Positions 25,827 to 35,376 of a stretch of DNA of 41,178 bases are shown here, piece by piece. The translations under genes were made by a program, and so were the position numbers. The notes below the pieces were generated by a model, which had not been told where the DNA came from, did not search any database, and worked only from the letters and a program-made list of their open reading frames with translations. Every line of letters starts with the position of its first letter. Positions within the stretch are counted from its first letter, which is position 1. Origin of the DNA: Leptospirales bacterium (lineage in GTDB: Bacteria > Spirochaetota > Leptospiria > Leptospirales > Leptonemataceae); the NCBI GenBank assembly GCA_014238275.1, contig JABABJ010000169.1:1-41178 (forward strand), in the 5' to 3' direction.

Positions 25827-28169
25827 TTATTTTTGCCGAGTGATTTTATAATGGTGATTTGCCAAAAGTTTTTTCTCTACTATATCCTTGGAGCCATCAC
25901 TCCAAATGATCCTTAATTTTTGAATGTGCTTGTTCTTGCCAAGACCAAAATGAATTTTATAGCTATCAAATGATAAAAAACCTCCTCCTACTTTCAGCTC
26001 TCTCATCTGATGATATTTCCCACCGTAGTATATATATACCTTTGCACCTATGGAATGAGAGTTTTTCTTCAAATCTCTTAAAGAAAAGGTAATTGAATTT
26101 CCTATGAGATTTTGATTAAGAAAAATTCTTATCGGGGCATTGACTCCCTGTGCTACGATATCAATATCTCCATCATTGTCTAGATCCGTATAAGAATAAG
26201 CAGGAGTATGAATAAAGTCTTCTAGGCCAAACTCTTTTTGTCGTTTAACAAAAAATTTTCCATTTTTATTATGAAAAAAAACGTTAGACTGAACTCCATG
26301 AAACATCAGACCATTCCCTGCATAAATATCTTGCCAAGTATCATTATCTAAATCAGCAAACTTAGCGTTCCATGTCCAATAGCTTTTAGAAAGACCTACT
26401 TTTTGGGTACGATCCTGAAAGACTCTTTCCCCTAATAATTCAGTGTGAAGAGAAGGAAAGGTCTTTGTAGAGGAAAACTTCTTATGTGTATTTTGAAGAA
26501 AGACATTTCGGTCAAGCTGAACTGGAAAATCAACTCCTCCTCCAAAAAAGCCAACAGACCCTATCCCACTGTTAGCAAGATTCAGACATAATTTCTCTTG
26601 CATAGGATCCACCCCTCTCAGCAAAGAACATCCTTCCAATCCTCTTTCAGCAGAAGCATACTCTCTAAACAGTACAAGATAGCACTCTGACTTATATTCA
26701 GGTTCCGAAATACTTTTACAAAGCTCAGGATTACTTTTCCTAACAATCTTATAATAGTCTAGTTTTTTTTGACATTCTTTTCTTTCTGTTATACCATGAA
26801 TCCCTTCACAATAGTTTTTACGTTTACTTGTTTCCATGTTCATCCCCGCAAAAAATAAGTCTAATTCAAGATCATTATTAAAATCACCTGAATCAATACT
26901 CATAGTATACATTGATACTGCGGGGATAATTTGATCTTTTTGGGAGATCATTCTAAGCCCTTTTGAAGTTCCCATATACTGAACATCAGGATACCAAACA
27001 TCATTTCCAATCAACAGATCTATTTTCTGATCTTGATTGATATCACTAAAAAGAACACTAAGAGTCTCTCCTTTGGGTTCAAAAATTTCTTGCTCTTGAG
27101 AGCGATTCGGGCCATTCAAGAGAAGGATATTTTGTGAAAATGTATTTAGGAAATTTTTTTCATCCCCATAACTCCAGTGTCCAAGAAGTACATCAGGATA
27201 GTTATTTTGATCCAAATCGTAAAAAGCAGCTGCCACAGCTAAGTGGTATTTCTTCGTACTGTCTTGACGAAGATTCCGAACCTTTTGGAACTCCTTCCCT
27301 TTGCGACTCAGAATGACAAATCTATCACCATTGTAAGCAGTAAGAAAAATATCCAGAAATCCATCATTATTCCAGTCGACTGGGGCAACTAGGAAAATAC
27401 TTTTCGACCTTAGCTCAGAGGGACGAATGAGCATCTTGTGAAACTTAAGCCCTCCAAGATTCCAATAAAGATCAACACCTCCCTGAGCAGCAAAAAGAAG
27501 ATCGTCCCATCCATCTTGATTGAGATCAACAGATGCGACTCCTTTTCCATATACAAGAGGTTCAGCAAAATCCAGCAAAGAAAAAGAAGCTGACTGGATT
27601 CCAAAAGACTCTCCCTCCAACCTTTGAAATGGCAAAAGCTCATCTTCCTGAGGTATATTTCTTTTTTCGTGAGGATAGGCATAAATCAGCACATTCCCCA
27701 CCTGAATTGATTTCCCTTTCTGAGCTAGTTTTTGGGCTGCTTTCTGAACTGCTTGCTGAACTGCTTGCTGGGAAAAATTATCATTTCTTGTCTTAGAAGA
27801 TGAGGAAGAGATAAGTCCATTCTGCTGATTCACCACAGAACGAAAGCCTCGAAACATGTAAAGGTTCACAAGTGCTTTCAAATACTTATCAGATAAAACG
27901 TAGACAGAGCATCCAAAATTTTCTTTGTGATTTTTAATCTTCCTGCACCAAGATGTACTTTTCGATTTGACGGCTTGAGAAACCTGATAGGCATAAAGAC
28001 AAACATGGTAATACTTTTCCGAGGAATTTGGGCAGTCCTTTTTCGTGACTTGGTCTGTCCAAAAAATAAAGACAGTAGAACAAAGGATGCCTCCTATGAG
28101 AATCATCCTTTGTCTCGCAGGAGTAAGTCGAAGAGGAATGAATCGAAAGAATAGAGAGAGAAGACTCAT
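25827..28169 (-). CDS. FG-GAP/VCBS repeat protein with ASPIC/UnbV C-terminus
   Basis: The 780-residue protein has an N-terminal membrane anchor or signal (ILIGGILCSTVFIFW, about 24-38). The middle has many FG-GAP/VCBS calcium-binding-type units with DxNxDGxxD-like loops (DLNQDGWDDLLFA, DWNNDGFLDIFL, DLDNDTWQDIYA, DLDNDGDIDIVAQG). A CRTAC1-like ASPIC/UnbV domain closes it (GAKVYIYYGGKYHQMREL, HFGLGKNKHIQKLRIIWSDG). Two cysteine-rich helical stretches are inserted: near residues 45-95, and in the middle with ITERKECQKKL, ELCKSISEPEYKSECY and EGCSLLRG. A beta-propeller fold at the cell surface or periplasm is inferred; the ligand is unknown. Confidence 0.85.
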   Translation of the reverse strand: MSLLSLFFRFIPLRLTPARQRMILIGGILCSTVFIFWTDQVTKKDCPNSSEKYYHVCLYAYQVSQAVKSKSTSWCRKIKNHKENFGCSVYVLSDKYLKALVNLYMFRGFRSVVNQQNGLISSSSSKTRNDNFSQQAVQQAVQKAAQKLAQKGKSIQVGNVLIYAYPHEKRNIPQEDELLPFQRLEGESFGIQSASFSLLDFAEPLVYGKGVASVDLNQDGWDDLLFAAQGGVDLYWNLGGLKFHKMLIRPSELRSKSIFLVAPVDWNNDGFLDIFLTAYNGDRFVILSRKGKEFQKVRNLRQDSTKKYHLAVAAAFYDLDQNNYPDVLLGHWSYGDEKNFLNTFSQNILLLNGPNRSQEQEIFEPKGETLSVLFSDINQDQKIDLLIGNDVWYPDVQYMGTSKGLRMISQKDQIIPAVSMYTMSIDSGDFNNDLELDLFFAGMNMETSKRKNYCEGIHGITERKECQKKLDYYKIVRKSNPELCKSISEPEYKSECYLVLFREYASAERGLEGCSLLRGVDPMQEKLCLNLANSGIGSVGFFGGGVDFPVQLDRNVFLQNTHKKFSSTKTFPSLHTELLGERVFQDRTQKVGLSKSYWTWNAKFADLDNDTWQDIYAGNGLMFHGVQSNVFFHNKNGKFFVKRQKEFGLEDFIHTPAYSYTDLDNDGDIDIVAQGVNAPIRIFLNQNLIGNSITFSLRDLKKNSHSIGAKVYIYYGGKYHQMRELKVGGGFLSFDSYKIHFGLGKNKHIQKLRIIWSDGSKDIVEKKLLANHHYKITRQK

Positions 28170-28325
28170 GCCGTTTACTCTCTAGGATTAAGAGATAGAT
28201 GGCAAGCGATATTTAACATTTTCATCTCATTCTTAACGCTCTAGTTCCATACTGAAATCACTACAAGCTAGCCTTAACTTTTTTTATTTTTCTTGATAAA
28301 AAAGCTTTTTTGCTTTACTATAGAA
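28170..28325. promoter_or_regulatory. Divergent intergenic region (inferred promoters)
   Basis: About 155 bp between the FG-GAP gene (minus) and the OMP gene (plus). It holds a self-complementary AAAAAAGCTTTTTT (about 28300-28313), TTGATA at about 28292, and TATAGA just before the OMP start. The TTGATA-TATAGA spacing of about 20 bp is longer than ideal. Which boxes are used cannot be decided. Confidence 0.3.
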
Positions 28326-29533
28326 ATGCTAAGCAAGAAGATGGCTCTTATGTTTTCTTTGCTGAAAAGTTTCTTCGTTTATTGTGTCTCTTTCCTTTCG
28401 TTCCTCTTTTTTGTTCCGTCGCTTTCAGCACAGATCCCATTTACTTCATTTGAGTTTGTAAACAGACTCACCATTGGACTTGGAACGGGAATTGAGCCAG
28501 ATTTTCTCGAATTGTCTAGCACCTTGGGAGCCCTGGACGGGGCACTAGAGAGGGGTGGAGTTCGCGACACTCTAAGGCGCTATCAAGCCATAGAAGATAG
28601 AGCTCCAGAAGTCAATCCAACTTCTAATGTAGGGGGATGTCCAGACACGCAACAATTATTCCCAGAACCAGTCGAAGCAGGAGGTACTACGTTTCTCCCT
28701 CAGATTGTATCATTCAATGCAACTCAATGCTCTGTTCTAGAATCCTTTGGTGAGGGATCCAGCATTATAACTGCTGAATTGGATTTTAACTTAGAATATC
28801 AGATTTTCCCATGGTTTTTCCTACGCACTGGCTTTGCAGGTGCCTTCCCCTCTGCCAAGACATACGGACTCATCCTAGACTATGTTGCTGAAGCAGAAGG
28901 TATTCAAGCAACAGGAATCCCTGGTGGCATAGGAGATGGTGAGCTCAATGCTCTTCTTTCTAGCAGGGGAAGGTCAGTTGTTCGTATTTCTGCCTACCAG
29001 TTTCGAATTCCCTTTATCATGGGATTTAACCTAATTCAGTTGTCCCGAGCTTCTTTTTATGTGGGCTTTGGAATTGCCTATGTTTATACAAACTATACGC
29101 GTCAAACCACAGCAGAAGGAGTATCAACCTTCATTGCTCAAGATGTAGATCAAGGCATAGAAGTTATAGAATCGTACGAAAAAACCGTAAATATCCTTGC
29201 AGCAGGGGTGTAGGCTTCATTGTGATTACAGGTGGAAAAGTAAATTTATGGAGGGGGTTGGGGGTCTACGCTGAGATACGCTGGCTCACAGTAGGAGCTA
29301 TTTCTAATCTACAAGGAACAGATAGACAGGTTGGTGTTAATTATGCAGATTCTGCTTCGGCCTCAGTTACTATCGATCAGGTTGCACCAGGGGTCATAGC
29401 GAAGGCTCTACAGACAAGTGAAAGCCCTGATGGAGCCATTCGCCAGTCTGGGCTTTCAGCTGGATTTTCTGCTCAATTTTTCTTTGGTATCCACTATGCT
29501 TTCGACTTCAATCCTAAGAGAAAGAGTTCTTGA
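28326..29533 (+). pseudogene. Outer-membrane beta-barrel-like protein, frameshifted
   Basis: Two frames (to 29213, then about 29207-29533) together encode one protein of about 402 residues. The first ends SYEKTVNILAAG-V-stop; the second begins GVGFIVITGGKVNLW in the next frame. Adding one G to the GGGG run at 29205-29208 joins them cleanly. The N-terminus has a signal-peptide-like segment ending VPSLSAQ. The mature part has alternating hydrophobic strands (FPWFFLRTGFAGAFP, IPFIMGFNLIQL, SFYVGFGIAYVYTNY, VYAEIRWLTV, GLSAGFSAQFFFGIHYAF), as expected for an outer-membrane barrel. I chose ATG 28326; 28341 is also possible. Family name not recognised. The break may be real or a homopolymer error. 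Confidence 0.7.
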
Positions 29534-29584
29534 TGCCAAAAAAAATATAGCCCAATATAGGTTTCCCCCCTCTATGGAAGAACA

Positions 29585-30436
29585 TTGACAGTACGAATTG
29601 AACAGAAACAACGGTATGCCATCATTTTCATCGATCGACCTGAGGCACTCAATTCATTAAATCAAGAGGCTCTTGGCGATCTTTCTAGGGCTATCAAGTC
29701 TCTTGAGGGTGAGGCTGCATCGAATGCTTCCCTTAGAGCTTTTGTAATTGCTGGTGCTGGGGATAAGTCCTTTATTGCAGGGGCTGATATCGCAGAGATG
29801 GCCTCCTTTACGAGTGTCGAACTAGAGCCAGAAGAAAGGTCTTCTGCTGCCGAGTCCTTTTCTAAGAAGGGACAGGATGCACTGAACATTATTTCTGACT
29901 CGAAGCTCATTAGCGTTGCTGCTATCAACGGCTTTGCCCTAGGGGGAGGATTGGAACTTGCACTTGCCTGTGATCTACGTTTGGCATCTGATACTTCTCT
30001 TATAGGTCTTCCTGAGACTGGGCTAGGACTCATCCCAGGATTTGGAGGGACGCAAAGGCTTCCTAGGCTCATTGGGAAGGCTGCTGCCCTTGAGATGATT
30101 CTTTTTGCATCAAAAATTTCAGCCCAAAGAGCCTATGAGATTGGACTAATCCAGAAGCTTTTTCCCAAAGATACCTTTTGGAAAGATCTTAATGATTTCA
30201 TGGACAAGCTCCTTTCAGGGAAATCCTCACTTGCACAAAAAGCTGCAATTCATGGGGTAGAGAAAGGGATTCAAATGAGTTTAGAAGAGGGACTTGCATT
30301 GGAACGAAGACTTTTTGGCTCTCTCTTTCAATGTGAAGGAGCCAAGGAAGCAGTAAACAATCCAGATAAACCTCAAGACGGACCTCAAGAAGGAATTACT
30401 GCTTTCTTGAAAAAAAGGAAACCAAACTTTCCCTAA
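29585..30436 (+). CDS. Enoyl-CoA hydratase/isomerase family protein
   Basis: A crotonase-fold enzyme, most likely hydrating 2-enoyl-CoA in beta-oxidation or a related acyl-CoA pathway. The 283-residue protein has FIAGADIAEM (oxyanion and CoA contacts), NGFALGGGLELALACD with the first catalytic Glu, and LPETGLGLIPGFGGTQRLPR with the second. Both hydratase glutamates are therefore present. The start is TTG 29585 with GGAAG about 4 bp before it. An ATG at about 29575 is out of frame. The tail (FLKKRKPNF) is typical. It is 51 bp after the OMP gene and converges with the M23 peptidase gene with a 10-bp gap. Confidence 0.9.
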   Translation: MTVRIEQKQRYAIIFIDRPEALNSLNQEALGDLSRAIKSLEGEAASNASLRAFVIAGAGDKSFIAGADIAEMASFTSVELEPEERSSAAESFSKKGQDALNIISDSKLISVAAINGFALGGGLELALACDLRLASDTSLIGLPETGLGLIPGFGGTQRLPRLIGKAAALEMILFASKISAQRAYEIGLIQKLFPKDTFWKDLNDFMDKLLSGKSSLAQKAAIHGVEKGIQMSLEEGLALERRLFGSLFQCEGAKEAVNNPDKPQDGPQEGITAFLKKRKPNFP

Positions 30437-30446
30437 TATCTCTCTA

Positions 30447-31439
30447 TTATTCCAGCCTTACATAAGGCATTGGATCCGATGCCTTATCATAACCCATTTG
30501 GATTTCATAATGAAGATGATTCCCTGTGGTACGCCCTGTTCTTCCTAAGTATGCTATCACATCTCCTTTTCGTACAAATTGATTTTCACGAACGGCAATC
30601 CTACTACAATGTGCATATAGACTAGTATATCCAAGTCCATGATGAATCTGGACATATTTCCCATAACCGCTCTTAAGTCTTGAGACAGCTTTCGTCACAA
30701 TTCCAGAAGCAGAGGCTATGATAGGAGTTCCAGCCGCATAAGCAAAATCAATACCTTTATGAAATTCTTGCTCATCAAGACCAAGAGGATTCTTTCGATA
30801 TCCAAAAACAGAAGTAACACTTCCAACGCCTCCCTGTAAAGCCCATCCTCTTGGCATGATATGATTGATATGCATTCGATTCCAAATGAGCCTAAGGGCG
30901 ATATTAGCTTGATAGTCTATGACTTGAACAGAACGATTTTTGAGAACGGTAAGATATTCTACACTATGGCGAGCTCTATAAGATCCTGGATGTATTTTAG
31001 TGGACTCTTGGCTTAATGATAAAATGGTATCCGAAGAAGCTAAGAGAGCAGGGAAAAGAGCTTTTTCTTGAGGACGAGATTGACTTTGCATTTGTTTCAT
31101 TTGTTTTTGAATTTTTCGGATTAGAATTTTTTTTCTATCAAGAAGCATCCTGACCGTGTTTAGAAGCCTTCTACGATCGTTGGCAGTTTCACTTCTATGT
31201 GCAGAATATTTTTTTTTTTGTATAAATACAGCAAGCCCAGCAATAGGAAGACAAATTGTGATTAAAAGCATGAAGCAAAGAAGATAATAATTGATACGAA
31301 ATCGATAAGGAATCTGAGAAGGTTCTTCCGTTACAATCAGCACAGAAAGACCAGTTCTTCCTTTTTTTCGTTTTTGTCGGACATTCTCAATCCTTTGACG
31401 AAAAGCGTACTCTAGTTTATCTTGCCAACTAACATCCAT
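30447..31439 (-). CDS. M23-family metallopeptidase, membrane-anchored
   Basis: A LytM/lysostaphin-type zinc endopeptidase or scaffold acting on peptidoglycan. The 330-residue protein has a basic cytoplasmic N-terminus, one membrane helix (about 50-73), a linker, then the M23 domain. Motifs are GSVTSVFGYRKNP, the HKGIDFA zinc motif (HxxxD), GYGKYVQIHHGLGYTSLYAHC, and NHLHYEIQ with the HxH motif. The zinc ligands are complete, so it is probably active, not a degenerate activator. It is last in the minus-strand run from the cyclase to this gene, 103 bp after mqnD. Confidence 0.92.
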   Translation of the reverse strand: MDVSWQDKLEYAFRQRIENVRQKRKKGRTGLSVLIVTEEPSQIPYRFRINYYLLCFMLLITICLPIAGLAVFIQKKKYSAHRSETANDRRRLLNTVRMLLDRKKILIRKIQKQMKQMQSQSRPQEKALFPALLASSDTILSLSQESTKIHPGSYRARHSVEYLTVLKNRSVQVIDYQANIALRLIWNRMHINHIMPRGWALQGGVGSVTSVFGYRKNPLGLDEQEFHKGIDFAYAAGTPIIASASGIVTKAVSRLKSGYGKYVQIHHGLGYTSLYAHCSRIAVRENQFVRKGDVIAYLGRTGRTTGNHLHYEIQMGYDKASDPMPYVRLE

Positions 31440-31542
31440 TCTTATATCCAGTGCAACTCATGAAAAATGACCATACTCCTTAACAGAAATAGGATTGCAA
31501 AAACTGTCAAGAAAATTTTTATTGGGCTTTGGAAGGAAAAAG

Positions 31543-32370
31543 TCAAAAACCATCTTTTAATGAAGATGCCTGAAGAGACAGTTCTTGAATCGCCTTTCTT
31601 CCCACCTCTCCAAGATCGATACTAAACTCATTGACATATAGATTGATATGTTGTTGGATGATAGAGTTATCCAGAGAGCGGGAATGTTCTTTCACAAAAG
31701 GCCAGGCTTGTGCTGGATTTTGACGTGCACTTTGGATACTAGATCGAATTTTGCTTTCTACTCCTTTTTTGATTTGCTCAGGGATGTCCTTACGAATGGC
31801 AATACAGCCAAGTGGAATGGGAAGGTTTGTAAGATTTTGCCACCATTCTCCTAAATCTTGTACAGATGTCAGCCCACGCTCCAAGAAAGTAAGACCTTCC
31901 TCGTGTATTACAACTCCAAAGTCCACATCTCCGGATTCCACAGAAGGAATCACAGAATCATAACGCATTGGACAGATATCGAAGCTATCGAGAAGACATC
32001 CTGTCTTTTTCAAAAACAAATGAAGGAGAAGATTCGCTGTAGTTCGCTCTCCAGGGATTGCAATTCTCTTCCCTGCAACAAATCCCTTTTTTGGACTCTG
32101 TGCCTCATAAGAGATAAGAAGTGGGCCACTTTTTTTATCTCCAATCGCTCCTCCACAACTGAGAAATTCATAGTGATCTTGCACTTGAAAGAAAGCAAAA
32201 AACGAAATCTTGGTAATAAGGTGCTTTTGTTCTTCTACTGCTCTCCGATTTAGCTCTTCCACATCAGCAAAAACCAGATGTAGAGGATGCCCTCCTATGC
32301 TTTCTCCTTTCATCCCGTGAAAGATAAATGTATCATTCGGGCATGGTGAGATTGCTAAGTCTAGTTTCAT
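31543..32370 (-). CDS. mqnD: 1,4-dihydroxy-6-naphthoate synthase
   Basis: MqnD acts in the futalosine pathway of menaquinone synthesis, converting cyclic dehypoxanthinylfutalosine to 1,4-dihydroxy-6-naphthoate. The 275-residue product has the family start LAISPCPNDTFIFHG and blocks SCGGAIGDKKSGPLL, IAIPGERTTANLL, and VDFGVVIHEEGLTF. It has a periplasmic-binding-protein-like fold. Other mqn genes are not in the window. Its presence indicates menaquinone by the futalosine route and not the classical Men route. Confidence 0.9.
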   Translation of the reverse strand: MKLDLAISPCPNDTFIFHGMKGESIGGHPLHLVFADVEELNRRAVEEQKHLITKISFFAFFQVQDHYEFLSCGGAIGDKKSGPLLISYEAQSPKKGFVAGKRIAIPGERTTANLLLHLFLKKTGCLLDSFDICPMRYDSVIPSVESGDVDFGVVIHEEGLTFLERGLTSVQDLGEWWQNLTNLPIPLGCIAIRKDIPEQIKKGVESKIRSSIQSARQNPAQAWPFVKEHSRSLDNSIIQQHINLYVNEFSIDLGEVGRKAIQELSLQASSLKDGF

Positions 32371-32437
32371 ATCTCAAGCACGATGAGCTTCATTTACAAT
32401 AAAAATCAGCTTTTTAGAATTTCCTTTCATCTGTAAA

Positions 32438-33259
32438 TTACTCCAAATATCTAAGGCTCATTCCAAAGTCAAGAGGAAAGGATTTTGCGTAAGGTCTAAC
32501 TTGAACAGAAAGATCATCCACAAAAAAGGAGACTGAAGGACTATCGAGATATAATAAAAGACCGTGTAAGGTAATTCCTGCTTCTAGGGGGCTTTCTTTC
32601 TTTTCTTTTTGTGTATGAGTATCCTCTTTCAAATTCTTTAGCAAATTTTTCGGGAAGTGTTTTGCCGCAATTGTTGGTTGAAGGGAACGCTGTTTGATTT
32701 GAGTAGGAAGTTTTACTATGAGTTTTTTCCAAGCCCCAGAGCCTAGCAAAGAGTTGGAGCTGAGTGAGCCCAGTCTAACAATAAATCGATTTTTGTTTTG
32801 ATCCTCTATATCCATAAATATCCGGACGCGTCCTGAAAGGGTCTTTGTGTAGAGACTAAATTTTTGGACAAATCCTTTTATAAACAGGGGCTTAGGTGGG
32901 CGAATCTTAAATTTTTGAACCCTTCCCCTACGAATACTGACATATAGGCTTCTTTTACTATTTGGATTGGGACCAGATTCTATACGGCTTGTCTTGAGAA
33001 GGAGGTTTTTTCCTTTCCAAGCGGAAAATGTGTTTTTCTTATCTCTTTTCTCAAAATCCTCAAGATTCATCCAATGAGAAAAGGATCGTTTGGGATGAAT
33101 TCCCTTGATTTTTTTCTCCCTTCTCTGAGATATTTCTACCACACCTAATTTAGGATGAAGAGCCTTAGTTCTTGGAGTTAAAGTTACTGGCAGGGCTAAC
33201 AGAAGTGTTAGCAATAAAAACAAAGTTCGTCTTATCAGTAAGTGGAACTCCTTCTCCAT
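32438..33259 (-). CDS. FlaA-like flagellar sheath protein (tentative)
   Basis: The 273-residue protein has an N-terminal hydrophobic signal (TLFLLLTLLLALPVTL). The order of blocks resembles spirochaete FlaA: an N-terminal WMNLEDFEK, a middle IKGFVQKFSLYTKTLSG-type strand, then FMDIEDQNKNRF, then GSGAWKKLIVKLPTQI, and a final SFFVDDLSVQV. FlaA forms the sheath of periplasmic flagella. The match is by pattern only; a general carbohydrate-binding-like jelly-roll protein is an alternative. ATG 33259 overlaps the end of cysS by 25 bp. The next gene, mqnD, is unrelated. Confidence 0.45.
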   Translation of the reverse strand: MEKEFHLLIRRTLFLLLTLLLALPVTLTPRTKALHPKLGVVEISQRREKKIKGIHPKRSFSHWMNLEDFEKRDKKNTFSAWKGKNLLLKTSRIESGPNPNSKRSLYVSIRRGRVQKFKIRPPKPLFIKGFVQKFSLYTKTLSGRVRIFMDIEDQNKNRFIVRLGSLSSNSLLGSGAWKKLIVKLPTQIKQRSLQPTIAAKHFPKNLLKNLKEDTHTQKEKKESPLEAGITLHGLLLYLDSPSVSFFVDDLSVQVRPYAKSFPLDFGMSLRYLE

Positions 33260-34689
33260 TCTGTTTTCTCTGATCCATCTTTTAAGATAACACCTATTTC
33301 GGAAAGCCTATCTCTGATTTGATCGGCCATTTGGAAATCTTTCTGAAGGCGTGCATTCTTTCTCTGTTCGATGAGATCTTCAATCTCCTCTGAGCTGATA
33401 GGGGTATCCTGTGTGGAAGAGTGAAACCATTCATGAGGTCTTAGCTGTAAAATTCCCATTAGATCAGCACATTGTAATAGCTGAATTTTACAAGAAATTT
33501 TTTCCTGTTTAGAATTACTCAAATTAGCTTTTCGCACAATTCGATGCATCACAGAAAGAGCAGAAGATACATTTAAGTCATCTTCTAAAGCTTCAAGGAA
33601 ATCATCTAAATCATGATAAGATGAGTTTTTTTCCTTGTTTCTCTTAGGATTGCAAGAGTACAAATATGCGTTTGTGCGTTTTTCTTCACTTACAGGAATA
33701 TTTTCTAAACCTTGAAGGAATTCGTAAAATCGATTAAGGTTTTCTCTGCTCTGTCTCAGCAAATCGGTATTCCAATCCAAGGGACTCCTATAATGAGCTG
33801 AGAGGAGAGCAAGTCGAACTGTTTCTGCTGAATATTCTTGGATCATATCACGAAGAAAGATTACATTTCCTAGAGATTTAGACATTTTTTTTTCTGAGAT
33901 TCTGACAAAACCATTATGGAGCCAAAATCGTGCACATGGGATCTGAGCTTGATGCGAACAGATGCTTTGTGCCATTTCATTCTCATGATGAGGAAAGATC
34001 AAATCTTGTCCTCCTCCATGTATATCTACATCTTCTCCAAAATGAGCTCGTATCATTGCACTACATTCTATATGCCAACCCGGGCGCCCAAACCCCCATG
34101 GACTATCCCACTTAGCCTGATTTTCATGAGAAGGCTTCCAAAGAACAAAATCTGAAGGGTCCTTTTTATAGGAAGCAACTTCCACACGAGCTCCTGATTT
34201 CATTTCTTCTCTCTTCCTTCCTGAAAGAGAGCCATAAGATGCAAAAGAAGGAACATCAAACAAGACATGACCTTCCACCTCGTAAGCATATTTCCTCTCA
34301 ATAAGTTCCTGTATCATCTTTATCATTTCTGGAATATGGACAGTTGCTCGAGGCTCAAGAGAAGGCTCTAGGACATGAAGCAACTTCATATCCTTTTGAT
34401 AGGCTTTATAATAGCGACTTGAGATTTCGGAGACCTTGTTTCCTTCTTCAGATGCTTTCGCAATAATTTTATCGTCTATATCTGTAACGTTCCTTGCGTA
34501 AATCACTTTCGGATACAAACGAGAAAGGAGGCGGTAAAGAAGATCAAAAACAACAGCAGGACGTGCATTTCCAATGTGAGCATAGTCATAGACAGTCGGT
34601 CCACAGACGTACATATCTACCTTCTCAGGAAACTTGGGCTGAAAGTTTTCCTTTTTGCGAGAGAGAGTATTATACAGCCTTAAAGGCAA
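33235..34689 (-). CDS. cysS: Cysteinyl-tRNA synthetase
   Basis: Class I synthetase charging tRNA-Cys. The 484-residue product has CGPTVYDYAHIGNAR (zinc Cys near residue 29 and the HIGH-like HIGN), WHIECSAM and HHENEMAQS for the remaining zinc ligands, and KKMSKSLGN. The anticodon-binding C-terminus reads RLQKDFQMADQIRD. Start TTG 34689 is preceded by GGAGA and gives the conserved N-terminus (LYNTLSRKKENF). It follows folE by 23 bp, and its end overlaps the FlaA-like gene. Confidence 0.95.
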   Translation of the reverse strand: MPLRLYNTLSRKKENFQPKFPEKVDMYVCGPTVYDYAHIGNARPAVVFDLLYRLLSRLYPKVIYARNVTDIDDKIIAKASEEGNKVSEISSRYYKAYQKDMKLLHVLEPSLEPRATVHIPEMIKMIQELIERKYAYEVEGHVLFDVPSFASYGSLSGRKREEMKSGARVEVASYKKDPSDFVLWKPSHENQAKWDSPWGFGRPGWHIECSAMIRAHFGEDVDIHGGGQDLIFPHHENEMAQSICSHQAQIPCARFWLHNGFVRISEKKMSKSLGNVIFLRDMIQEYSAETVRLALLSAHYRSPLDWNTDLLRQSRENLNRFYEFLQGLENIPVSEEKRTNAYLYSCNPKRNKEKNSSYHDLDDFLEALEDDLNVSSALSVMHRIVRKANLSNSKQEKISCKIQLLQCADLMGILQLRPHEWFHSSTQDTPISSEEIEDLIEQRKNARLQKDFQMADQIRDRLSEIGVILKDGSEKTEWRRSSTY

Positions 34690-34712
34690 AAGAAATCTTC
34701 TCCACTAATCTA

Positions 34713-35375
34713 TTACTTGCCGCAAGAAGAATGAATATTTTGAAGAAACTCCCCTCGAATTTCAGAATGAAGGAAACGACCTGAATATTCTGAGGTAATT
34801 GTAGAGCTTTCATGATCTTGAACCCCCCGAAATACAACACAGCTATGAACAGCATCGAGCCAAACAGCTACATCCTCGGTTTCAATAGAAGCAATCATCT
34901 CATTGAGGATTTGAACTGTCAGTCGCTCTTGGATCTGAGGCTTTGCTGCACAATATTGCACAATACGGTTGATTTTAGAAAGACCGATGATCTTATCTTT
35001 AGGGATATAGGCCACATGAGCTTTTCCTGTGATGGGAAGAAAGTGGTGTTCACATATTGAATGAAATCGGATGTTCTTTTCGATCAGTACTTGACCATAG
35101 CGGTATTTATTTTCAAATAAAGAAATTTTAGGCTTCCGAGAAGGATTCAAACCGTAACAAAATTCTTGGACATACATCCTTGCAATTCGTTTAGGTGTAT
35201 CTTTTAGGTTTGAGTCTTCTAGGTCAAGATCTAGGATTCTAAGTATTTGTTCAAAGTGACCCTGAATCGCATCTATTTTCTCTCCTTCCTCATTTAGGAG
35301 ATCAGACTCCAAAGCATTGTGGACAATGGGATCATTTTTTACTTCCTTATCTGAAATGATACCTATTCTTTTCAT
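34713..35375 (-). CDS. folE: GTP cyclohydrolase I
   Basis: It converts GTP to 7,8-dihydroneopterin triphosphate, the first step of folate, pterin or queuosine routes. The 220-residue product (ATG 35375) has the zinc ligands Cys108 and His111 in SICEHHFLPITGKAH and Cys179 in AVHSCVVFRGV. It also has KDTPKRIARMY and IQERLTVQI blocks, at the usual length. ATG follows the cyclase stop after one base (TAA-C-ATG), so translation is coupled to the cyclase gene. Other folate genes are absent here. Confidence 0.95.
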   Translation of the reverse strand: MKRIGIISDKEVKNDPIVHNALESDLLNEEGEKIDAIQGHFEQILRILDLDLEDSNLKDTPKRIARMYVQEFCYGLNPSRKPKISLFENKYRYGQVLIEKNIRFHSICEHHFLPITGKAHVAYIPKDKIIGLSKINRIVQYCAAKPQIQERLTVQILNEMIASIETEDVAVWLDAVHSCVVFRGVQDHESSTITSEYSGRFLHSEIRGEFLQNIHSSCGK

Positions 35376-35376
35376 G

